Origin: Scandinavium sp051650185
Lineage (GTDB): Bacteria; Pseudomonadota; Gammaproteobacteria; Enterobacterales; Enterobacteriaceae
NCBI RefSeq assembly: GCF_051650185.1
Contig: NZ_JBOFIN010000094.1
Location: 69,913-133,912 of the forward strand
Direction of reading: 5' to 3'
DNA length: 64,000 nt
The notes under the pieces are model-generated. The model had not been told where the DNA came from, did not search any database, and saw nothing but the letters and a program-made list of their open reading frames with translations. This document shows positions 25,205-33,896 of the stretch, piece by piece. Position numbers and translations under genes: made by a program. How positions within the stretch are numbered: position 1 is the first letter of the stretch; each line of letters starts with the position of its first letter.

Positions 25205-26098
25205 ATGCTCAAAGAAAACTTCAACGAACTGCAAATCTTTCTTGTGGTGGCAAGGGAGCGAAGTTTTACCAAAGCGGCGGGTAAACTGGGCGTTTCTCAG
25301 TCTGCACTCAGCCACGCGATGAAAGCCCTGGAAGAAAGGCTGAATATCCGCCTTTTGACCCGTACGACCCGAAGTGTTGCCCCTACAGAGGCCGGTGAGC
25401 GAATTATTGCCTGCCTTGAACCGCGTATTGCCGATCTTGAGCAGGAGCTGGAATCGCTGGTTCAACTCAACGGCACCGCCTCCGGCAATATTCGTTTAAC
25501 TGCTGGGGAGCATGCCGCGCGAAGTGTGGTATGGCCGAAGTTAAAACCCTTCCTCAGGGAATACCCGGAAATTAATCTCGAACTGGTGGTGGATAACGGC
25601 TTTGTTGATATTGTTGAGGGGCGTTTTGATGCCGGGATCCGCCTGGGCGAAAGCGTGGATAAGGACATGATTGCGGTAAGAATTGGCCCGGACATGAGAA
25701 TGGCTGTGGTGGGAGCGCCGTCTTATTTCGCTGCAAACCCGGCGCCCGAAACGCCGCACGAGCTACAAAATCACCGTTGTATCAATATGCGCCTGCCGAC
25801 AGCCGGTGGGCTTTACCACTGGGAGTTTGAGAAGGATGGGAAACCGTTACGGGTCAGAGTGGAAGGGCAGGTAACGTTTAATTTGCAGGCAGAAAGGATT
25901 GATGCGGCTTTATCCGGCTTTGGTATCGCCTGTATACCTGAAGACAGAGTGCGGGATTATATAAAGTCAGGAGAGCTTATCCAGGTTCTGCAGGACTGGT
26001 GTCCATCATTCCCAGGATATTACCTCTACTACCCGAGCCGTAAGCAGCATCCGCCCGCTTTTGCGCTGATGATCGATGCACTTCGCTATCAGGAATAA
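25205..26098 (+). CDS. LysR-family transcriptional regulator
   Basis: 297-residue LTTR. The N-terminal helix-turn-helix is FTKAAGKLGVSQSALSHAMKALEERL (residues 18-43). The effector domain belongs to the same subclass as three other LysR proteins in this block (shared FDAGIRLGE and an ending with YYLYYPSRKQ). Start at 25205 follows AAGGAA; a longer frame from 25166 is rejected. Its divergent neighbour is now a pseudogene; the convergent aldo/keto reductases downstream are the remaining candidate targets. Confidence 0.92.
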   Translation: MLKENFNELQIFLVVARERSFTKAAGKLGVSQSALSHAMKALEERLNIRLLTRTTRSVAPTEAGERIIACLEPRIADLEQELESLVQLNGTASGNIRLTAGEHAARSVVWPKLKPFLREYPEINLELVVDNGFVDIVEGRFDAGIRLGESVDKDMIAVRIGPDMRMAVVGAPSYFAANPAPETPHELQNHRCINMRLPTAGGLYHWEFEKDGKPLRVRVEGQVTFNLQAERIDAALSGFGIACIPEDRVRDYIKSGELIQVLQDWCPSFPGYYLYYPSRKQHPPAFALMIDALRYQE

Positions 26099-26132
26099 CG
26101 GTTCCGTCAATTGCAGAGGACCCGTCCGGGTA

Positions 26133-27122
26133 TTAACGGCCTACGCGAGCCTGGTGCTCAGGAGAGTAACGTTCGCCGACGATTTTAATCGTTTCAAGCG
26201 CCTGGGTTATCTGTCGCGAGTCATCCTGAGAAAGGATGATGTCGGCGGCCCCCAGGTTTTCCTCCAGCCGGTGCAGTTTCGTAGTTCCAGGGATAGGCAC
26301 AATCCACGGCTTTTGTGCCAGCAGCCACGCCAGCGCGATTTGTGCAGACGTCACACCTTTCTCTGCCGCCAGTTCACCCAGCAATGAAACCATCTTTTCA
26401 TTGGCTTCAATCGCCTGCTCGGCGAAACGCGGCACTGTACTGCGGTAATCATCCTTCCCAAAAGTGGTTCCTGGCTTAATCGAGCCCGTCAGGAAGCCTT
26501 TGCCTAAGGGGCTGAAGGGCACAAAACCAATACCCAGTTCTTCCAGTAACGGCAGGATCTCCTGCTCAGGCTCGCGCCACCACATTGAGTATTCGCTTTG
26601 CAGGGCAGTGACAGGTTGTACGGCATGTGCACGACGAATGGTTTGCGCACCCGCTTCGGACAGACCGAAATGTTTGACTTTGCCTTCAGCTATCAGGTCT
26701 TTCACCGTTCCCGCAACATCTTCAATTGGGACATCCGGATCGACACGATGTTGATACAGCAGATCAATAACATCAGTCTTGAGACGGCGTAATGATCCTT
26801 CCACCGCTTCACGGATATGCTCCGGACGGCTGTTTAAAATCTGCTGCTTGTTGTCGTCGCCAAAAGTAAAACCAAACTTGGTGGCGATGACCACACGGTC
26901 ACGAAACGGTTTTAAGGCTTCGCCGACCACCTCTTCATTAAGGAAAGGGCCATACACTTCAGCGGTATCGAAGAAGGTGACGCCACGTTCAACCGCTGCG
27001 CGAATGAGCTCGATAGCCTGACGAGTATCGGTCGCCGGGCCATAACCGTGGCTTAAGCCCATACAGCCGAGCCCAAGTGCGGAGACTTCGAGTCGGGATT
27101 GACCCAGATAACGTTTTTGCAT
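26133..27122 (-). CDS. Aldo/keto reductase (AKR13-like)
   Basis: Cytoplasmic NADPH-dependent reductase of 329 residues. The catalytic tetrad is complete: Asp52 and Tyr57 (FFDTAEVYGP), Lys82 (IATKFGF), His125 (LLYQHRVDP). The C-terminal cofactor segment WIVPIPGTTKLHRLEENLGA is present. No signal peptide. Closely related to the exported reductase at 50611. Downstream of the reductase at 27149 in the same direction with a 26-base gap, so the two probably form an operon. Confidence 0.92.
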   Translation of the reverse strand: MQKRYLGQSRLEVSALGLGCMGLSHGYGPATDTRQAIELIRAAVERGVTFFDTAEVYGPFLNEEVVGEALKPFRDRVVIATKFGFTFGDDNKQQILNSRPEHIREAVEGSLRRLKTDVIDLLYQHRVDPDVPIEDVAGTVKDLIAEGKVKHFGLSEAGAQTIRRAHAVQPVTALQSEYSMWWREPEQEILPLLEELGIGFVPFSPLGKGFLTGSIKPGTTFGKDDYRSTVPRFAEQAIEANEKMVSLLGELAAEKGVTSAQIALAWLLAQKPWIVPIPGTTKLHRLEENLGAADIILSQDDSRQITQALETIKIVGERYSPEHQARVGR

Positions 27123-27148
27123 TGAATGAATACCTCTTTTATCGCGAC

Positions 27149-28000
27149 TTAAACATCAAGTTTACGGCCTGCCAACCATTCAACTCTGGCTGGATCGCGG
27201 TGGGAGAAGAAAGCGCTGGTTGCGGTATCAATAGCTGTAATTTGCAGCATATCGTCAGAGCTGAGTTCAAAATCGAGAATGTTGATGTTCTCTTCCATAC
27301 GTTCTTTTCGCACCGATTTCGCCAGTGAAACGATGCCTCGCTGGAAGATCCAACGCAGCACAACCTGGCCCACGCTTTTGCCGTATTTCTGCCCAATTTC
27401 CGTTAACACGGGATGCTGGAAGAGGCCATTTTTACCCTCTGCAAACGGTGCCCAGGCTTCCGGCTGAATGCCACGGCTTTGATTCCATGGAACGGCATGC
27501 AACTGCTGGTTGAAGGGGTTAACTTCAATCTGGTTCACCGCAGGAGCCACTTTGTTGAAGGCGATAAGGTCGGCCAGTCGGTCAGGATGGAAATTGCTGA
27601 CACCAATGGCGCGAATTTTGCCTGTCTGATGCAGTTCTTCCATAGCACGCCAGGCCCCATGGACATCACCGTAAGGCTGGTGAATCAGATACAGGTCAAC
27701 GTAATCAAGTTGCAGCCGATTCAGGGAACGTTCGAATTGGGCTTTAGCGCCTTCGTAATTGGTATCCTGTAGCCAAAGTTTGGTCGTTACAAAGAGCTCG
27801 TTACGGGCGATACCGCTTTGTTTCAGTGCGTTCCCCACTTGGGTTTCATTCTGATAAGACGCGGCGGTATCGATCAGGCGGTATCCCGTATCGATGGCAT
27901 CAATAACCGCTCTTTCGCATTCAGCGGCATCAGACATCTGAAACACACCAAAGCCCAGCAGGGGCATTTCAATACCGTTGTTCAGTTTTACAGTTTGCAT
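27149..28000 (-). CDS. Aldo/keto reductase (2,5-diketogluconate reductase-like)
   Basis: A 283-residue reductase of the DkgA/AKR5 type, with Asp44 and Tyr49 (RLIDTAASYQNE), Lys74 (VTTKLWLQD) and His107 (LYLIHQPYGD). Start at 28000 follows AAGGA and gives the family start VKLNNGIEMPLLGFGVFQM; the open extension to 28042 is rejected. First gene of a two-reductase operon. Likely acts on small aldehydes or ketoacids. Confidence 0.91.
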   Translation of the reverse strand: MQTVKLNNGIEMPLLGFGVFQMSDAAECERAVIDAIDTGYRLIDTAASYQNETQVGNALKQSGIARNELFVTTKLWLQDTNYEGAKAQFERSLNRLQLDYVDLYLIHQPYGDVHGAWRAMEELHQTGKIRAIGVSNFHPDRLADLIAFNKVAPAVNQIEVNPFNQQLHAVPWNQSRGIQPEAWAPFAEGKNGLFQHPVLTEIGQKYGKSVGQVVLRWIFQRGIVSLAKSVRKERMEENINILDFELSSDDMLQITAIDTATSAFFSHRDPARVEWLAGRKLDV

Positions 28001-28193
28001 GACGTTATCCTTCAGCTGTTGTGTAGGAAAAGCATAACGCAAAGTGATTTATTCGATTAGATGGGGTAATTAGCTAGGGTTTATTAGATGTGTTCATTAA
28101 TTTGGAGGGAGGTTGATGGTCAGCTTTGTGCCAGAAGCGGACATAAGCAACTCGCGTCTGGCAATTCTAATGGCCTATTCGTAGCAAGCAGAC

Positions 28194-28604
28194 TCACATT
28201 TTTTTTAATGCCAAAAACCTTACAGAAAGAATGCCGCTAAGGATATCAAACATCTGTTCCCTGTCTGGCATCGCGCTCTTCTTATCCGTATGAGCCAGAA
28301 TTAACCAATAGATAATTAAGCCTAATGCCGGGCGAATTTGTTGTTGCGGAACAGCTATTGCTTGACCGATTTCAACCGCGAGGCGGTTCGCAATGACAGG
28401 AAGAATGCTTATCAGGCATTCCAGTGAATCATCAAGAAGACAGGCATATTGTTTCTTCAGACAACCTGATTGAGATTCGGCAACATAACGCACGAAATTC
28501 ATTGGCATATCGATATGCTGATGCCTCCTGAACCAGGCTGAACTCTGATTAGCCAGGTCAGACATTCTTTGTTCTAAGTCCGTTCGGTCCATAATCTCAC
28601 ACAT
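28194..28604 (-). CDS. Hypothetical helical protein (possible TetR-type C-terminal domain)
   Basis: A 136-residue protein with a good AGGAG site. It looks all-helical and, in the part ALGLIIYWLILAH ... ILSVRFLALKK, resembles the ligand-binding half of TetR regulators, but there is no helix-turn-helix. It could be a truncated regulator or an independent protein. Low G+C relative to the backbone. Function unknown. Confidence 0.6.
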   Translation of the reverse strand: MCEIMDRTDLEQRMSDLANQSSAWFRRHQHIDMPMNFVRYVAESQSGCLKKQYACLLDDSLECLISILPVIANRLAVEIGQAIAVPQQQIRPALGLIIYWLILAHTDKKSAMPDREQMFDILSGILSVRFLALKKM

Positions 28605-28690
28605 TTTCTCTTCTCCTGATGAAGACTGTTAAATGGTGCATAATCTGTTTCGTCATCTGTGTATGATAAAAATAAGTTTAATATGCTCGA

Positions 28691-28709
28691 TTGTGTATAA
28701 TTGTGCAAT
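28691..28709. promoter_or_regulatory. Candidate operator of the DeoR-type regulator
   Basis: TTGTGTATAATTGTGCAAT, 25 bases before the deoR-type gene. Similar elements lie at 30446-30499 upstream of the HAD phosphatase gene. Confidence 0.45.
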
Positions 28710-28734
28710 GTTATGTTCACTTTAAGGTCTGGAA

Positions 28735-29499
28735 ATGATTGACTACGACGCGTTGCCTGAACAAAGACAGGAAGTGATTTATCAGATGCTGCAACAGACA
28801 GGGAGAGTTATTGGCGCAGACATTGCCCGACAACTGGGCGTGTCTGAACATACAATACGAAGGGATCTGCAGGCTATGGTGCGTAAGGGAATGTGTAAGA
28901 AGGTTTACGGAGGGGCCGTCAGTCAGTTCAAACAATCAGCCAGCTTTGAAACGCGGGTGACGCACAGTATTGAAGAAAAGACGAGTGTTGCAAAAAGTTG
29001 TGCAGAGCTCATCAAACCCGGAACCTGCATCTTTATAGATGGAGGATCAACTTACCTGGCGATGGTGGAGTTTATTCCCCTCGAGTATGAGCTGACAATT
29101 GTCACCAACTCTCCGCAAATAGCTGCTGCACTGAGTGGACGCCTGCAGGGTGAAGTCATTATGCTCGGCGGGAAACTTAATGCGCAGACTGGCAGTGTGC
29201 TGGGTTCACAGCCACTGGAGGGCGTCAGAGAAATGTTGTTCGACCAGATGTTTATCGGGGTCTGCGGGTTAGATATTCAGACAGGTCTGACGGCGGTTTA
29301 CTATGAAGATGCATGCTTCAAGAAAGAGGTGATGCGCCAGAGCAATGAGATTATTGCCGCAGTGATTGCCGACAAGATGCCTCAGGTCGCGCGATATAAG
29401 GTCGCGTCCTGTGAGGACATAGATATCGTTGTGGCCAGCAGTCTGACTGAAACCGACTCACTGGCCCACACAAGTGTCAGGCTGGTCGTTGCAGGCTGA
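28735..29499 (+). CDS. DeoR/GlpR-family regulator
   Basis: 254-residue repressor: N-terminal helix-turn-helix (RQEVIYQMLQQTGRVIGADIARQLGVSEHTIRRDL, residues 10-45) and the DeoR sensor domain with FIDGGSTYLAMVEF, IVTNSPQIAAAL and VMLGGKLNAQTGSVLG. Such regulators bind phosphorylated sugars. Convergent with a sugar-phosphatase-like HAD gene; shared operator-like sequences link the two. Confidence 0.92.
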   Translation: MIDYDALPEQRQEVIYQMLQQTGRVIGADIARQLGVSEHTIRRDLQAMVRKGMCKKVYGGAVSQFKQSASFETRVTHSIEEKTSVAKSCAELIKPGTCIFIDGGSTYLAMVEFIPLEYELTIVTNSPQIAAALSGRLQGEVIMLGGKLNAQTGSVLGSQPLEGVREMLFDQMFIGVCGLDIQTGLTAVYYEDACFKKEVMRQSNEIIAAVIADKMPQVARYKVASCEDIDIVVASSLTETDSLAHTSVRLVVAG

Positions 29500-29547
29500 C
29501 CAGCAGTCTGGCTGACAGGAAGATAATTCAGTCTTCCTGTCCCCCCA

Positions 29548-30348
29548 TCATGACTGCAATGCCACTATGCGGTTAATAGTTTCCATCACCGCGCTCTCAT
29601 CGTTAGTTCCGGTGACGAAACGCGCCGCCGCTTTTACTTCCTCAAAAGCATTACGCATAGCAAAGCTATAATCAGCCTGCGCCAGTAACTCCAGGTCGTT
29701 GTATCCGTCACCGAATGCCATCGTTTCCTCTGGTGTTACCCCGAGGATCTGCTGGAGTTTCTGAACCGTACTGCCCTTATGCACGCCATACCCTGCAATG
29801 TCTATCCATGAGGCTTCGGACACCACGATATAGACTTCATCCTCAAAAGGACTGAGATGTGGACGAGTCTGCGGACAATTTCCCTGCTCATCGAAAACCG
29901 TGATTTTTACAAAGTCACTTTTTACAGTACTGAAATCCTCAGTCTCAATCATACGCGTGTAGGAGCGTCTGACTTTATCCTTGAGGTGTGGGGAAATGTC
30001 GGAGCGAACCACTGCCCCCTCTGGTGTACAGGCGATAATCACATGCGATGAACTCACTTCCTGAAGCGTGTTGATGATTGCCATACCTGAAGCGTTTTCA
30101 ATCAATGACTGAAAGGCAAATTCACCGTTATGTTTAATTCGCGTGGCGCTGTCGCCAACAATCCATATGTCTTTGCTGAATTCCCCAAAAAGCTCTTCAA
30201 CACGCTCACACTGCTTTCCTGTGCATGCCGCGAAATGAATACCGCAGGCCGACATATTTGCCCATGTCTTCGCAAAAAGCTCACGGTCATAGTCGCCATG
30301 GCTGTTTAAAAATGTTCCATCAAGATCAGAGATAATCAGCTTTATCAT
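29548..30348 (-). CDS. Cof-type HAD phosphatase
   Basis: 266-residue Cof/YbiV-type phosphatase. It has the nucleophile motif I ISDLDGTFLNSHG at residues 5-18 and the C-terminal MAFGDGYNDLELLAQA motif with both acidic metal ligands, plus the type-II cap between. Acts on sugar phosphates or FMN in the family. Start at 30348 follows AAGGTG; an upstream open stretch to 30435 is not homologous. Confidence 0.9.
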   Translation of the reverse strand: MIKLIISDLDGTFLNSHGDYDRELFAKTWANMSACGIHFAACTGKQCERVEELFGEFSKDIWIVGDSATRIKHNGEFAFQSLIENASGMAIINTLQEVSSSHVIIACTPEGAVVRSDISPHLKDKVRRSYTRMIETEDFSTVKSDFVKITVFDEQGNCPQTRPHLSPFEDEVYIVVSEASWIDIAGYGVHKGSTVQKLQQILGVTPEETMAFGDGYNDLELLAQADYSFAMRNAFEEVKAAARFVTGTNDESAVMETINRIVALQS

Positions 30349-30445
30349 GTTTTTCACCTTGCATGCGCTGTAGTAATTGTCGGTTTTAAGAAGAAGGTCT
30401 TCAGTCTTCAGACTGGAGCCAGCCCAAACTAACACCGCACGCTTT

Positions 30446-30499
30446 ATCGTGCAATATTGTGTACATTTTGTTTTATGAATTGTACGAAATAGTGCAAAA
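30446..30499. promoter_or_regulatory. Pair of operator-like elements upstream of the HAD gene
   Basis: An inverted copy at 30446-30467 (ATCGTGCAATATTGTGTACA) and a direct copy at 30480-30498 (TTGTACGAAATAGTGCAAA) resemble the element at 28691. Spacing and similarity suggest binding by the DeoR-type regulator. Confidence 0.4.
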
Positions 30500-30600
30500 G
30501 GTAACTATGCGTGGAAAAAGTCGTCGGCCTGAAGGAGGGTCTCATAGTTCAAGTAGCGTCCGCTTTTCGCTCATAGCTGACCGTCATTTATCAGGAAAGA

Positions 30601-31512
30601 TTAACTCTGATGCTTCTCGCGTGTTGAATAGCGAAGTTCATCAACTAGAAGGCTAAATGCTGGAGTGGGTTGTCGGTGGCCTGGATAGTAAAGATGATAT
30701 CCAGAGTAAGGTTCACACCAATCCTCAAGTACGCGAACAAGAGCCCCGGATGCTATATAGGGTTCAAGCTGCCCTTCTGGTAGATAGGCTAGCCCTCGAC
30801 CCTCAAGCGCCGCTTTCAGTATCATGCTTCCCGTATTAAAAACCAGTTGACCATCAACTCGCACATTCAGCTCTCGCCCGTCCTTTTCAAACTCCCATGC
30901 ATAGAGTCCTCCATGCCCGGAAAGGCGCAGGTTTATACAACAGTGTTCTGTCAATTCCTGTGGAGTAATGGGCACATGCCTGTTACTGAAATAATCTGGA
31001 GATCCCGCCACTGTCATCCGCATATCTGGCGCAATACGAACGGCAATCATGTCTTTGGCAATAGTTTCTCCGGGACGTACACCGGCATCAAAACGATCTT
31101 TTACGATGTCAGTCAGCCCATAATCTGTAAGAATTTCGACTTTAATATCGGGGTATTTTTTTACGAGACGCGACACTGCTGGCCAGAGTATTGACTCTGC
31201 TGCGTATTCTGTTGCGGTAAGTCGTATTGTACCGGCTGGCTTATCACGTAATTCACTCAGCACCATTAACTGCCGCTGAATATCCTCTATCTGAGGTCCA
31301 ACTGAAGCGAGTAAACGTTCCCCAGCTTCAGTTGGGACAACTCTTCTGGTCGTTCGGTTAAGCAACCGGATCCCGAGCTGTGCTTCCAGAACACGAACAG
31401 TCTGACTGAGCGCTGACTGTGAAACACCCAGACGTTTTGCCGCTCGTGTGAAATTCTGTTCCTTAGCCACCACCATAAATGCGGCAAGGGCATTCAGATT
31501 GTCATCAGCCAC
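30601..31512 (-). CDS. LysR-family transcriptional regulator
   Basis: 303-residue LTTR with helix-turn-helix FTRAAKRLGVSQSALSQTVRVLEAQL and an effector domain of the same subclass as those at 25205 and 43351 (FDAGVRPGE, then GYHLYYPGHRQ). GTG start behind AAGGAG. Divergent from the cupin-CMD-SDR-MFS-hydrolase-cyclophilin gene series, its likely target. Confidence 0.92.
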   Translation of the reverse strand: MADDNLNALAAFMVVAKEQNFTRAAKRLGVSQSALSQTVRVLEAQLGIRLLNRTTRRVVPTEAGERLLASVGPQIEDIQRQLMVLSELRDKPAGTIRLTATEYAAESILWPAVSRLVKKYPDIKVEILTDYGLTDIVKDRFDAGVRPGETIAKDMIAVRIAPDMRMTVAGSPDYFSNRHVPITPQELTEHCCINLRLSGHGGLYAWEFEKDGRELNVRVDGQLVFNTGSMILKAALEGRGLAYLPEGQLEPYIASGALVRVLEDWCEPYSGYHLYYPGHRQPTPAFSLLVDELRYSTREKHQS

Positions 31513-31690
31513 TTAGAGGTTCTCCTTATAATTTCAATCTCATTTTACCATCTAATCACTTAATGCGTCCTCAGATATACGTTCTTCGTTCACTAAATAA
31601 CCATTCCTCCCGACAAAAGGCATTTTCATTTGCAGGGAATTTATGTAATCCGCTACGCCATTTAGCCGAAAGTAACCAGCGAGGTGAAAG

Positions 31691-32149
31691 ATGAAAGCGA
31701 TTATTGCAGCAGCAGCCATGTCCGTACTGGGGGCCGCCCAGCTTTCTGCCGAAGGCATTGAGATCCGTCGTAACGGGCAGACCCCTTCTGTCGTCGGCAA
31801 GGCCGATAACTTCTCAGGTCATGCGGTTGTCAGCCCGTTATTACCGCCAAACGAGTCCACGCGCGCCAATCTGGGCCAGGTGGATTTCGCCCCGGGTGCG
31901 CGTACGACCTGGCATACTCATCCTGCCGGACAGTTGCTGATCGTTACGGCCGGAAAAGGCTGGGTTCAGGAAGAAGGTAAAGCGCGCCAGGATATCGCCC
32001 CGGGTGACGTTGTCTGGATCCCTGCCACCGTACGCCACTGGCATGGTGCCACGGCGACATCCCCCATGAGCCACCTGGCCATGACGTACATGATGGACGG
32101 CAAGAATGTGGACTGGCAGGAGCCCGTCTCCGACGAACAGTACCAATAA
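31691..32149 (+). CDS. Exported cupin-domain protein
   Basis: 152 residues with a signal peptide (MKAIIAAAAMSVLGAAQLSA). A single cupin with metal-ligand histidines His75 and His77 (WHTHPAGQ) and the second motif ending RHWHGA (His116, His118). It resembles periplasmic or cytoplasmic cupins usually found with CMD proteins. The gene 12 bases downstream is a CMD protein. The same pair occurs in reverse at 47164-48379. Confidence 0.9.
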   Translation: MKAIIAAAAMSVLGAAQLSAEGIEIRRNGQTPSVVGKADNFSGHAVVSPLLPPNESTRANLGQVDFAPGARTTWHTHPAGQLLIVTAGKGWVQEEGKARQDIAPGDVVWIPATVRHWHGATATSPMSHLAMTYMMDGKNVDWQEPVSDEQYQ

Positions 32150-32161
32150 TCCGGAGGTCAG

Positions 32162-32938
32162 ATGAAAACTTCAACGGCAGTTGCGCTGGCGCTTTCTCTC
32201 GGATCGGCTGGCACCCTTGCAGAAACGGGGGCGCAGCGGGGCCCGCTGTCAGACACCGACATAGAGGCAGTATCCCCCGCGCTCGGACGCTATGCCAGCA
32301 CCAGGATGGCAGGAGACCTCTGGAAAAGAAACGATTTGTCGCCACGCGATCGCAGCCTCGTTACCGTTGCAGCGGTTATTGCCCGGAATCAGACCGTACT
32401 TTTACCGGAGCAGCTGGAGCTGGCGCTGAAAAACGGTGTCAAGCCGGCGGAGCTTTCTGAGACCATCACGCAGCTGGCGTTCTATGCCGGCTGGGGCAAT
32501 GCCATTACGGCCGCAGCAGTTACGAAAGAGATATTCCTGCAAAAAGGAATTAACGCTGAACAGCTTCCTCGCGCGGAGGAGACGCTTCTGCCGATCGATG
32601 AAAAAGCAGAAGCAGAGCGCGCTGCCCGTGTGGAACAGAGTATCGGTAGCGCGGCGCCGGGGCTTGTCAGTGATACCACCGATGTGCTTTTCCAGGAATT
32701 GTGGCTTCGCCCTGGGCTTGCACCACGGGATAGAAGTCTGGTGACCGTGTCTGCCCTTATCGCAAACGGGCAGATACAGCAAATACCGCCGCACCTTAAC
32801 CGGGCAATGGATAACGGCCTGACCCGGCAGCAGGCTTCAGGCGCACTGAGTCAGCTTGCGTATTATGCCGGGTGGCCTAATGCTTTCTCAGCAGCGCCGG
32901 TTTTCAAAACGGTGTTTGAGCAGCGTGAATCGAAATAA
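32162..32938 (+). CDS. Exported two-domain carboxymuconolactone-decarboxylase-like protein
   Basis: 258 residues with a signal peptide (MKTSTAVALALSLGSAGTLA). It contains two CMD domains in tandem: RNDLSPRDRSLVTVAAVIARNQ ... QLAFYAGWGNAITA and RPGLAPRDRSLVTVSALIANGQ ... QLAYYAGWPNAFSA. The AhpD CxxC pair is absent, so it is not a classical peroxidase partner. It differs from PcaC in being exported and double. Reaction unknown; probably an oxidoreductase or decarboxylase on a cyclic substrate together with the cupin. Confidence 0.9.
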   Translation: MKTSTAVALALSLGSAGTLAETGAQRGPLSDTDIEAVSPALGRYASTRMAGDLWKRNDLSPRDRSLVTVAAVIARNQTVLLPEQLELALKNGVKPAELSETITQLAFYAGWGNAITAAAVTKEIFLQKGINAEQLPRAEETLLPIDEKAEAERAARVEQSIGSAAPGLVSDTTDVLFQELWLRPGLAPRDRSLVTVSALIANGQIQQIPPHLNRAMDNGLTRQQASGALSQLAYYAGWPNAFSAAPVFKTVFEQRESK

Positions 32939-32960
32939 CCATTCCTTACAGGAGGACAGT

Positions 32961-33698
32961 ATGTCTCAGGGTATCGAAAACAAAATCATCGTCATCACTG
33001 GTGCCAGCAGCGGTCTGGGGGCAGAAACAGCCCGACACCTGACGAGGCTGGGCGCAAAAGTTGTTCTGGGCGCACGCCGTATGGAGAAACTCGAGCAACT
33101 TGCCGGCGAACTGGGGCTGGATACCAAAGCAGTACTGCGCACCGACGTGACGGACCGCGCACAGGTCCAGTCCCTTGTTGACCGGGCGGTAGAGTTGCAC
33201 GGCCGTATTGACGTCATCATCAATAACGCCGGCTTAATGCCGAGTTCCATGCTCGACAAGCTGAAGGTGGATGAATGGGACCGGATGATCGACGTGAACA
33301 TTAAGGGCGTACTTTACGGTATTGCCGCCGCTCTGCCGTATATGAAAGCCCAGAAGTCCGGACAATTTATCAACGTGTCATCAGTAGCCGGACACAAAGT
33401 TGGGCCCGGCGGTGCTGTCTATGCCGGTACCAAATGGGCCGTACGGGCTATTTCAGAAGGCCTGCGTCAGGAAGTGAAGCCCTGGAATATCCGCACAACT
33501 ATTGTTTCTCCCGGCGCGGTAGATACCGAACTGACTAAAACCATCACCGACGAAGATATTGCGAAAGGTATGTCGAAAACCTACGAGAATGCGATCCCGG
33601 CAGAGGCTTTTGCGCGGGTCGTTGCATTTGCCATCAGCCAGCCTGACGACGTGGATGTTAACGAAATACTTTTCCGGCCAACCGTGCAGGTTTATTAA
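32961..33698 (+). CDS. Short-chain dehydrogenase/reductase
   Basis: 245-residue classical SDR: TGASSGLG cofactor motif near residue 13, NNAG near 90, catalytic Ser in NVSSVAGH and YAGTK (Tyr/Lys) near 155. No signal peptide, so it acts in the cytoplasm. ATG follows GGAGGA; a longer frame from 32856 overlaps the CMD gene and is rejected. Third gene after the cupin. Confidence 0.92.
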   Translation: MSQGIENKIIVITGASSGLGAETARHLTRLGAKVVLGARRMEKLEQLAGELGLDTKAVLRTDVTDRAQVQSLVDRAVELHGRIDVIINNAGLMPSSMLDKLKVDEWDRMIDVNIKGVLYGIAAALPYMKAQKSGQFINVSSVAGHKVGPGGAVYAGTKWAVRAISEGLRQEVKPWNIRTTIVSPGAVDTELTKTITDEDIAKGMSKTYENAIPAEAFARVVAFAISQPDDVDVNEILFRPTVQVY

Positions 33699-33896
33699 AC
33701 CATCAACAGGCGGGTAGCTGACGCCTGCATTATTTCCGGATGGTTTATATCATCTGGAAATAAAAAGAGTAGGACCAAATAACACATCTTTGAACTCAGG
33801 AAATTCAAACCCGAATTTTCTGCGGGCCACATCGTGCCCTAAAAACGAAATACGTAAACGACATTCTGTTCATTAAAAGGTAAGAGGCTGCATTAA

